From positions 1 through 64,000 of IMG/VR virus record IMGVR_UViG_3300024336_000001: 64,000 nucleotides of DNA; one strand, given 5' to 3'. Shown here piece by piece: positions 58,801 to 64,000 of the stretch. Made by a program: the position numbers and the translations under genes. The notes beneath the pieces were generated by a model. The model was not told the DNA's origin. It was given only the letters and a program-made list of their open reading frames with translations, and made no database searches. How positions within the stretch are numbered: the stretch's first letter is position 1; the number at the start of each line of letters is the position of its first letter. The stretch is from a virus.

Positions 58801-61800
58801 ATCTCCAAGCCCAAATTATTTCTGGCCGCCTCTGCGCTACTTGCGCCTGTGCCACCATTAACAATTTCAAGGTCTGCTCCACTCCAGTTATTATTGTTAA
58901 TTGTATTTAATGTAGACAGGCTTCCAAAGCCCGCCTCAGTTCTTGTTTGATTAATCCATTTACTAGAGCCAAAATCATATGCAAGCAATTCATTGTCTGC
59001 CGGGGAAGAAATGACCGTATCATCTAAACCGGCTAAGGTTCCTGCTGGCAAGTCACCCCAAGCAACAACACCCAAGCCGTTCGTTTTTAAAACCTGTTCA
59101 TCAGAGCCATCAACTGAAGGTAAAACATATGCCCCTATTTTCACGGATCCATTTACGTGTAATTTTTCTGTTGGGGTATCTATTCCAATTCCTAGTCCGG
59201 TGCTGGTCAATTTCATTCTGGTGCTTGTAAGGCTCTGGTCAGTAAAATAAATATTGATTCCGCCTAAATAGATGTTGTTCGTGTCTGAATAAACAACCGC
59301 ACCTTTTCCGCTTGCAATTCCTAGCCGCACCTTATTTGCTCCTGAGCCAGCCATAACCCTAACAAAAGAATCCGCTGCGCTTGTATCGATATCTAATTTT
59401 TCACTTGGACCTGTTGTCCCAATCCCAACGTTCCCATCCCAGCTTACAGTTAATTGTTTTTGATTAGATGTCATTAAACTTAGATTCGTGGCATTTGCAT
59501 AAGCCGAAGCAGAATAAGCAACCATTCCTCCCATTTTGCTAGACTCTCCTGCGGATCCCTCTGTTGCTAGTTTCAATAAGAAACCAAGCTCTCTTGTGCC
59601 AGAACTACTGCTTGCGCCCCTGTGTCCGATTACAACTGCTTCTGAATATGCGCCTGTACTTGTCCCGGTTGATACCTCCATTTTTGGAGTAACCCCAGCA
59701 AACATACCCGCACTTCCGTTCATTGTCATTGGGTTACTTACACCAATCCCAACCTCTCCTGAACTTAATATTGTCATTCGCTCAACTAAATCAGCATAAA
59801 GATACGTGCCTGCGTTTTGTACCAAAAAGGCAAGGCGAGGGTTTAAAGGACTTGGATTGCTTGCCATTGTAATAAGCCTAAGTTCAGCCGAATACTCTGA
59901 TATTGAAGCTCCTGTGGTATTACTAATATTTATAGATGTGTATTCATTTTGAAGTATTGATTGGCTTTTTACCCGTAACCCAATAGTGTCTTTGTCTGTT
60001 GAAACATCAAGTTTATAATTTGGATTAGTGTCCATAATCCCGACATTGCCACCGCTTAATATTCTCATTGCCTCCAACGCAGTAGCCACATCATTCACAT
60101 AAAACCTTAAAGCATGACTCCCCTTTAACATCTCATTTGCCGGATTAAATATCATATACCTTGAGTTTGTTGTAGCCTCTATCTTTAGGTTAGGGTCGTT
60201 GGCTTTGATATGCAGTAAAGAATCTGGTGTCGATGTTCCAATGCCCATCTCTCCTGAGCTTAATATTGTCATCCGTTCTACAATGTCCGCATATTCGTGT
60301 GTATATTTATTTTGCAGCAAAAAAGCCAAGCGAGGATTAAAAAAATTAGGGCTAGACTCTGTGGTAATCAGCCTTAGCTCGCCTGAATATGACGAAGGGT
60401 TAGAGCTTGAATTGCTTATATTAATCGCCGTGTAATTTCCCGCTATTCCGCAGTTGTTTCTTATTCTAAACGCAATGGTGCTAGGCTCTGACATAATATC
60501 AAATAAATAATAAGGATCAGCCTTTATCCCAAATTTATTATCGACTCTCGTTTGATCGTAATTATGCTTAAGCCTATAGACAAAAGCTCCGCCGGAATTG
60601 GGCGTTGAGCCAATCTGAAACTCGGCTTTATTACTATCAATAGTCTCACTTTTTAATATAAGATTAGGGTTCCCGGTAGCCTGCATTTTAAAATCAATGA
60701 ATGGCGAACTTCCCCTTAATCTTAAGTTTCCCTCAACATCTACTTTTTGTTCTGGTGAAGTAACACCAACACCTAAAGTCCCATCTACAGTAAAACCGCT
60801 ACTATTAAGTTTTGCTCTTTTAATACCTCCTGTCCCAAAAACAATATTTTGGTTCATATCAGCATCAGTGCTATAACCAGACACATCTATATAAGATTGA
60901 TATACAGTATCCAACCCTCCGCCAGCAGAAAGACGTAAAAACCCATCATTTTGTGCTAATGAATTTTCTCTGTAGCCTCTAACTTCGCCATCAATAACGG
61001 TTGTACTTAAAGATGGCCGAGCCATTGCTTCTCCTGTAGAACCTGGTAAAGCAAGTGAATTTGTATAAATCTGTGGTATGGGCTGTGTTTCTTCTCCAAT
61101 TAAATTTCTAAAAAAGGGATCATCTTTTGCATTAAGAAATGATCTTTTGTCCGCAACATTCGTAATATTTGTTGCATCTGTTGTTGCCACACAAATAGGA
61201 TAACAACGGGTCAAAAAGCCAGTAGTGTTTGAAGCTAAGACCCCTGAACCATTGATAAAAACATATGAGGTGGACAACGCAGGCAAGGTTATCGTCTGGT
61301 CATTATGTGAATAAAAGTTGGAACCATAAATAACCCTGCCGTTGTTGACTGTAAGATTTAAAGTTGGCGGTGCAACTACTGATGGTCTGTAATCCTGCGA
61401 AGTAGTAAACGGCTCCGATGTAAAAGAAGCCCGCTCATATTCAATTTTGTATTCGTGTTCAGATACAAAAAAATTCTGTTTATTTTGTTGAGAAGAGGCA
61501 CTGTTAATGTGCTTAATTCCTTCTCCTTGAGGAATGCCCGTATTTTTAATGGTTATATATAAATATCCATTGTAGTAAATCCAAGCCCACTGCTCATTTA
61601 AAATTTCTGCCGAAGTTAATGAAAGCATATTAACCACCGAAGTTAGTGGTTGTATAAAATACAATCTAGGTGAAATTGTTGGAGCTACAGTTGTTTTGAT
61701 TCGAAGCCAATATTTTGTAACAATATTTACTGTGTCAGTTGTAAAATCGCCCGGCAATGTAAATCTAATGCGCCCGGAACGTGTAAAATTTTCAGTGTCA

Positions 61801-62396
61801 TCAACAAGCCCGGAAACGACTTCCCAGGTATCCCCGCCTTTAGAATATTCAATGCTAATATTTAACCCTAAACCAAGTGTTTCAAATTCAAGATCAAGCC
61901 CATTAAAAACAGCATCGCTTCCAATATAAAGAACATCATCTGTCTCGTCTCGCAAAACATCAAAAGGAGTTCCGAATTCACTGGCTGCCTCTGCTGTTTG
62001 ATCGTTATAAGTTGTCCCGTCATAATCTAAAATAGAGTCAAAAGATGTGGCCGCTTCACTTGTAGCTTCACCCCGGTTATCAAGTTCTTTATCGTCAAAA
62101 TAAAGATTATTAACAGTATTAACTTTAAAATCAGAAATCGGATATTTCCATATAGAATATCCGGCCTCTGCCTTCAGATGTGCCCAATTAGTAAACGTAG
62201 ACACATCATTGCCAAGCTTAATGTCACGTTTCCATTGCCGATCCAAACCCAGGTCCACAAAGATCTGATCCATTTCATTTTGATTGAATTTGGCCTCTTT
62301 GATCTTGCCGTCAAGCTTAAGGTCGTTATCAACCAAAGCTTTCACGGCCTGTTCTTGAGGTATCCTAGTATTAATTATTTGTATGTCTGAACTCAT
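52833..62396 (-). CDS. Giant tail-fibre protein with about 25 GIGTxxP repeats
   Basis: A 3187-residue receptor-binding or tail-fibre protein. The first 60 residues are a charged helical attachment region; beta-rich parts follow. About 25 units of the VGIGTTSPxxxLHV type repeat along the length, the usual trimeric-fibre pattern. Near the middle, the ATSHTHQISGFLPLAGGTI segment is a common fibre motif. The C-terminus (ending SGATDVLSVTVVSGSI) shows no peptidase S74 chaperone, so its trimerisation must use something else. GAGGGA before ATG 62396. Confidence 0.9.
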   Translation of the reverse strand: MSSDIQIINTRIPQEQAVKALVDNDLKLDGKIKEAKFNQNEMDQIFVDLGLDRQWKRDIKLGNDVSTFTNWAHLKAEAGYSIWKYPISDFKVNTVNNLYFDDKELDNRGEATSEAATSFDSILDYDGTTYNDQTAEAASEFGTPFDVLRDETDDVLYIGSDAVFNGLDLEFETLGLGLNISIEYSKGGDTWEVVSGLVDDTENFTRSGRIRFTLPGDFTTDTVNIVTKYWLRIKTTVAPTISPRLYFIQPLTSVVNMLSLTSAEILNEQWAWIYYNGYLYITIKNTGIPQGEGIKHINSASSQQNKQNFFVSEHEYKIEYERASFTSEPFTTSQDYRPSVVAPPTLNLTVNNGRVIYGSNFYSHNDQTITLPALSTSYVFINGSGVLASNTTGFLTRCYPICVATTDATNITNVADKRSFLNAKDDPFFRNLIGEETQPIPQIYTNSLALPGSTGEAMARPSLSTTVIDGEVRGYRENSLAQNDGFLRLSAGGGLDTVYQSYIDVSGYSTDADMNQNIVFGTGGIKRAKLNSSGFTVDGTLGVGVTSPEQKVDVEGNLRLRGSSPFIDFKMQATGNPNLILKSETIDSNKAEFQIGSTPNSGGAFVYRLKHNYDQTRVDNKFGIKADPYYLFDIMSEPSTIAFRIRNNCGIAGNYTAINISNSSSNPSSYSGELRLITTESSPNFFNPRLAFLLQNKYTHEYADIVERMTILSSGEMGIGTSTPDSLLHIKANDPNLKIEATTNSRYMIFNPANEMLKGSHALRFYVNDVATALEAMRILSGGNVGIMDTNPNYKLDVSTDKDTIGLRVKSQSILQNEYTSINISNTTGASISEYSAELRLITMASNPSPLNPRLAFLVQNAGTYLYADLVERMTILSSGEVGIGVSNPMTMNGSAGMFAGVTPKMEVSTGTSTGAYSEAVVIGHRGASSSSGTRELGFLLKLATEGSAGESSKMGGMVAYSASAYANATNLSLMTSNQKQLTVSWDGNVGIGTTGPSEKLDIDTSAADSFVRVMAGSGANKVRLGIASGKGAVVYSDTNNIYLGGINIYFTDQSLTSTRMKLTSTGLGIGIDTPTEKLHVNGSVKIGAYVLPSVDGSDEQVLKTNGLGVVAWGDLPAGTLAGLDDTVISSPADNELLAYDFGSSKWINQTRTEAGFGSLSTLNTINNNNWSGADLEIVNGGTGASSAEAARNNLGLEIDVDIQSYDVGLASIADLVTDTDKMIYTTAYDTYAVTSLSSFARTLLDDANVSTARGTLGLGTAAIKDTGTGSGNIPVLNGSGKLENSVLPALAITETYVAANETAQLALTVQKGDVCVRTDEDQTYINSTGNNTAMSDWQSLLSPDDGVLSVSAGNGMDFSTITSSGSITMGTPSTCDTGSTNALTATSHTHQISGFLPLAGGTITSNNTIKFRDSAIHIGSLNDGYLDFTADTGFRFNTGKVGIAESNPTEKLDVSGNILCKTGRIMVKNEGYDQVHYMFIGGYSPTGATNRQVNIAQVYSGSGAKQFIFLNGTLGDATTYATQTVTSSYANVFGFEASESRFNILTQSSGVNLAPIRALTVDPTGKIGIGTTSPDEILEVFGDDKTVKLTQNPVVSGGATLRITAAGVGSDANAATIIFHSAGAIWGRTDSVLKIGSTDKASTWATFRTDGKVGIGIENPLDTFHVNYELRLSSNEDNDTQKFGAIIGSQYNSAAESEGYLGLFFDSNSVENHLFIGGGLNSYNTTKYIRFYTSDDRSVRTGTEKMRITGEGRVGIGTSIPSEALGVEGNIALSGGGTPTIKTVAGNLHLAPNAGAVSLYDGVSAIKLYLYDGATARIAFNPGGDSYVKSGNFGVGTSSINEKLTVEGAVSFDEMVTPPGVSAGYGKLYVKASDGFLYYKSSAGAETNLTTASNVWSVNGPKAYYNAGDVGIGVSDPQSLLHLSSSSSTYLFIESTDGGRDSFKLGVDGLGFILYNNDDARFDFVVDGDGNIGIGNTTPEALLHIGSAVNVGYNQGPLRIATEDGEACRILLIQNGQCAYTLGMDAGNDNFYLKNESKSEIPFMIDFSGDVGIGTGSPSTRLHIKDYFEYGEAVHDTINIDYSWSGGTTSNPSSMGGITWAGGYARINAYRLNPSTNNHTALDFWTYNHSAGLLKRMTIDEEGSVGIGTASPVVKLDVRGDIGFNYGSAIINPTAAYNKVIKTGWENNYDFLALYAPGNSASSATPKVYIRNNGNVGIGTTSPGHPLEVVGNIEADSITINGVPVGTSSDTYWSANGSEIYYNGGNVGLGTTNPDYELHVYKSTASSLRARAENINSAGLVYWGTLNDTGGGCNIGVAGTAHSTHTILTGRCFVSAQASTSGLVLATESAIPIIFSLNGLLTSNEAARITSDGKWGIGISSPSTIFHIKHADYSYLTLENTNSSTGVSGVEFYNSDSNKKMAWQLQANSDLALWRHDSTAWSRAVTIKNATGRVGIGTDQPTELLHVEVATDNQYPLYVHNGTTANGIIGIGIGNDAINWGMRINGASGDNFEIRNLTTGGVSKLAVTPTGEVGIGTSSPSTRLHIYGSYGDTSTLTIEGTHAEAYNASQINLFASATSPTSIGNRIHFSDKDGSPGMIGYYHFTGGTPVDYMVFHVNSAERIRIASDGNVGIGATNPGQKLEVAGAILSQTASPWVGVWSSGTGGRKYNMISTDSSWTIGGGFLSFYDSDAGEHRLTINSSGNTGIGLDDGDPLYKLDVKDTGDDKRIIWAHGTGNGGGFINLELGSDAERVSLGLATHTANHRIWLDDNADLRLKGSAPTSDTDGRKILSENSSGRVGIGTSSPSQLLELYKSNSTAGTVLLLHNMNTTNLDVYPCEIKFQSNMAGTVTAGIKAIPNTYSNTYDFQFYTPGDSHSTKFVIKNDGKVGIGTTAPAATNGLEISKYHATTQIVLGTEESAYKTTIENNYNSGNRFGINHSGIDVLRVGQSNELTITAGWNSTGHIIFKPGGAEAIRFTGDGQVGIGTTVIDTKCIIKDSSANLLVLSHSSTSDGAGPELRFHTTTSNYESDDDHLSAMIKGKRRDSGVSGDLSFYTRSSDAISEKMCLTQEGFLDLYQNDSRLSLYGRGNFTTKRIESASNNVWYTLKAFNGSRESGLVFANLSTNGHSAIIAYSYSGKGIYWNEAVLSSTGSSPFDLQYSGNYLDIRQTSGATDVLSVTVVSGSI

Positions 62397-62472
62397 ATTA
62401 ATCCCTCTTTACATAATCTTAGGTTAGTTTATTAAAAAAAACATTTTAGTATCTGCTAAAGAAAAACTAAGA
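62397..62472 (-). promoter_or_regulatory. Gap before the tail-fibre gene, with dyad
   Basis: Holds an imperfect inverted repeat (ATCTTAGGTTAGT near 62418 with ACTAAGATTAACT near 62467). It may be a late promoter or terminator. Confidence 0.3.
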
Positions 62473-62931
62473 TTAACTAAAGGTTTTATCCTTGATTTCT
62501 ATGTATCGTATCTTTTTTTCTTCTATCGCTTTTGCGATTTCCGGGTAGACTCTTTTGTACGCTCCGGTAGAACTTGAAATAAATCCATTTTGGACCGTAT
62601 TGTTGTTTGCTGAATCACCAAGAAGCAAGCACCCATCCGTGTTTCCTTTGTGGTTTCCTATGTGAATTAATATGTATTTAAAATTGGGAACTTTTTTTAT
62701 GTGCAACATCCCTTTATGAAAATCAGGAAACTTTTTTTTGTATCTATTATGAAGTTTTCCTGCTTTTCTAAGCCCTAACTGGTATTTGCCTTCCGGGATC
62801 CTGGTTTTCCCGGCCACCTTTTCCTTTCTAAAAGTATCTTCTAGTGTGTAACACATAAATTCCTCATTAAGAAAAAGCAACCCTAGTGTGCTTTCCCCAT
62901 TATCTGAATACCTAATTAATTTTAATGACAT
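62473..62931 (-). CDS. DUF5675 lysis-type protein
   Basis: A 152-residue protein with the DUF5675 pattern: FMCYTLEDTFR, TRIPEGKYQLGLRK, MLHIKKVPNFKYILIHIGNH, and TDGCLLLGDS with the Cys that would act as the nucleophile of the related L,D-transpeptidase fold. AAGGAGGA-like site before ATG 62931. Predicted to act on cell-wall peptides at entry or lysis; activity unproven. Confidence 0.8.
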   Translation of the reverse strand: MSLKLIRYSDNGESTLGLLFLNEEFMCYTLEDTFRKEKVAGKTRIPEGKYQLGLRKAGKLHNRYKKKFPDFHKGMLHIKKVPNFKYILIHIGNHKGNTDGCLLLGDSANNNTVQNGFISSSTGAYKRVYPEIAKAIEEKKIRYIEIKDKTFS

Positions 62932-62943
62932 TTGTTTTCCTCC

Positions 62944-64000
62944 TTATATATCGTTTAATCCTGTTGTTCCGGCACTTATCGTTCCTAAAGAATCCGAGCC
63001 ATAACAGGAATTACATAAAACAGTCCCGTTAGTAACATTAACGCCTATTGCGTACCCTGTTCCTGATCCGGGATTTGTGACCTTTATTCGATTGCTGTTT
63101 ACACAAAGTCCTTTTGAGCTTGTAACCCAGTTTTCGTTATAAATCCCATAAGAATTTGAAGAGCTACTTACATTAATCTGAATTGTGTTGCCGACTATTG
63201 CGTTATTTCCGTAGTTATCAATCCCCCAGTTAGAGGTTGATCCCCTTAGCTCTCTAATGACATTGCCTGTAATTGTCGCTTCATCAGTTCTCGCATCAAT
63301 CCCGATTACCGACCCCGACCTTGCTAAATCCGTAATAAGATTCCCCTGAACCACTGCTCCATCATCCAAAATACTAATCCCCACGCCACCAGTATTGTTA
63401 TGGATGTTATTGTTTGAAATTACTGCGCCTTCTTCATAGTAGTCATAGCTGTTTGTGACCATATTGCAATGGATTCCAGTACCAACAGTACAATCAGTAA
63501 TTACGTTACTGGAAATAATGACTGAATTTGTATATGAGTCTCCGCCACCATCGATGTATATACCAATACTCAAAGAGCAACCTTTTATAATATTTCCAGT
63601 AATAGACCCTCCTCTCGAATCTTCAATATAGATTCCGTAATCACCGCTTCCATCCCAAATATGATTGTTAGAAATAACATAATTACCCTGAGCATTTTTC
63701 AAATGAATAGCGGAAGAATTTGAAGATCGTAGTTTGTTATTAACAATCGTTGTTCTATATGATGATGTATTGCAGTAGACCCCATAATCACAGTTTTCAA
63801 AATTATTGCCGTCAATAACAGCATGCACGTCATAACCTTCGGTTTGAACCCCTACATCTAGGTTCTCAAAACGACAATCTTTTATGCTTGAAAACTGATA
63901 AACCCCTGTCCCTGCCCCACCTGTTCTCGCAAAGAAAACACAGTCCCGTACAATCCCGTTGTCCTGGATAAACCCACCGTCTCCCTGAAGCCCAACAGAT
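62944..64000 (-). CDS. Right-handed beta-helix tail protein, N-terminus outside window
   Basis: The frame is open to the right edge (351 codons seen) and begins outside the window; the internal GTG at 63828 is not the start. Repeated N-x-I turns (NNKLRSSNSSAIHLKNAQGN, VISNNHIW, GSITGNIIKG, TITGNVI) give the parallel beta-helix ladder of tail spikes and polysaccharide lyases. No catalytic residues can be assigned. Probably a tail-spike or fibre-associated protein. Confidence 0.85.
   Translation of the reverse strand, partial: SVGLQGDGGFIQDNGIVRDCVFFARTGGAGTGVYQFSSIKDCRFENLDVGVQTEGYDVHAVIDGNNFENCDYGVYCNTSSYRTTIVNNKLRSSNSSAIHLKNAQGNYVISNNHIWDGSGDYGIYIEDSRGGSITGNIIKGCSLSIGIYIDGGGDSYTNSVIISSNVITDCTVGTGIHCNMVTNSYDYYEEGAVISNNNIHNNTGGVGISILDDGAVVQGNLITDLARSGSVIGIDARTDEATITGNVIRELRGSTSNWGIDNYGNNAIVGNTIQINVSSSSNSYGIYNENWVTSSKGLCVNSNRIKVTNPGSGTGYAIGVNVTNGTVLCNSCYGSDSLGTISAGTTGLNDI

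Noticed and set aside
52833-62396. Many 60-90-codon plus-strand frames across the tail-fibre gene
   Set aside because: They recur with the Pro/Ile pattern of reversed GIGT repeats (for example LxxPIPTxP), so they are antisense shadows of the repeats.

Overview
The window is part of a tailed-phage genome with plasmid functions, best read as a phage-plasmid. It carries terminase, portal, a giant tail fibre and a tail-spike-like protein, together with ParA/ParB partition genes, an iteron array, two replication helicases and a Cre-like site-specific recombinase. The DNA is AT-rich (I estimate below 40% G+C), uses the standard code and has strong AGGAGG-type ribosome sites. A predicted outer-membrane barrel and several signal-peptide proteins point to a diderm (Gram-negative type) host. 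I cannot name the host, and whether the element is free, integrated or circular is not shown by the window.

Layout. 1-5979 (minus): packaging and head genes, running off the left edge. 6044-10686: mixed small genes, a tRNA-Glu, and a winged-helix protein that may initiate replication. 10881-12883 (minus): MerR-like regulator, parA and parB with a leaderless dyad promoter and a large dyad behind parB. 12940-16481 (minus): small accessory genes including a tandem DUF5664 nucleotide-hydrolase-like protein, an ArsR regulator and tiny membrane proteins. 16482-18811: control region with nine iterons of about 21 bp spacing, a large hairpin and a perfect 12-6-12 recombinase-type site. 18812-20026 (minus): ORF6N protein and partners with palindromic operators. 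20121-27234 (plus): one long operon of about 20 small accessory genes behind a 400-nt structured leader. 27374-28597: lysogeny-type switch with two HTH regulators and an operator array.

29117-35943 is the most interesting part: an alpha-oxoamine synthase of the CqsA/LqsA type (30110-31816), followed after 2 bp by a 955-residue sensor histidine kinase with a duplicated seven-helix membrane sensor (31819-34686), and, convergent to them, a single-domain response regulator with a small membrane protein. The layout matches a Lqs/Cqs autoinducer synthase-sensor-regulator system. If active, the element would make and sense its own small molecule. Near-identical 16-bp operators (GTTTGATGCRTCAAAC) flank this block, and a third copy precedes the replication operon.

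36063-38088 holds a HU/IHF-like protein, an XRE regulator and the recombinase. 38743-50163 (plus) is the replication and recombination operon: SNF2 helicase, possible ssDNA-binding protein, a large CHC2/TOPRIM primase fused to an MCM-like AAA+ helicase, a RecU-like resolvase and a Pif1-type helicase. 50256-51490 holds a secreted protein and a methyltransferase-like protein. 51483-64000 (minus) holds small envelope proteins, the 3187-residue tail fibre, a DUF5675 lysis-type protein and a beta-helix tail protein running off the right edge. If the molecule is circular, the two minus-strand structural blocks would form one late region.
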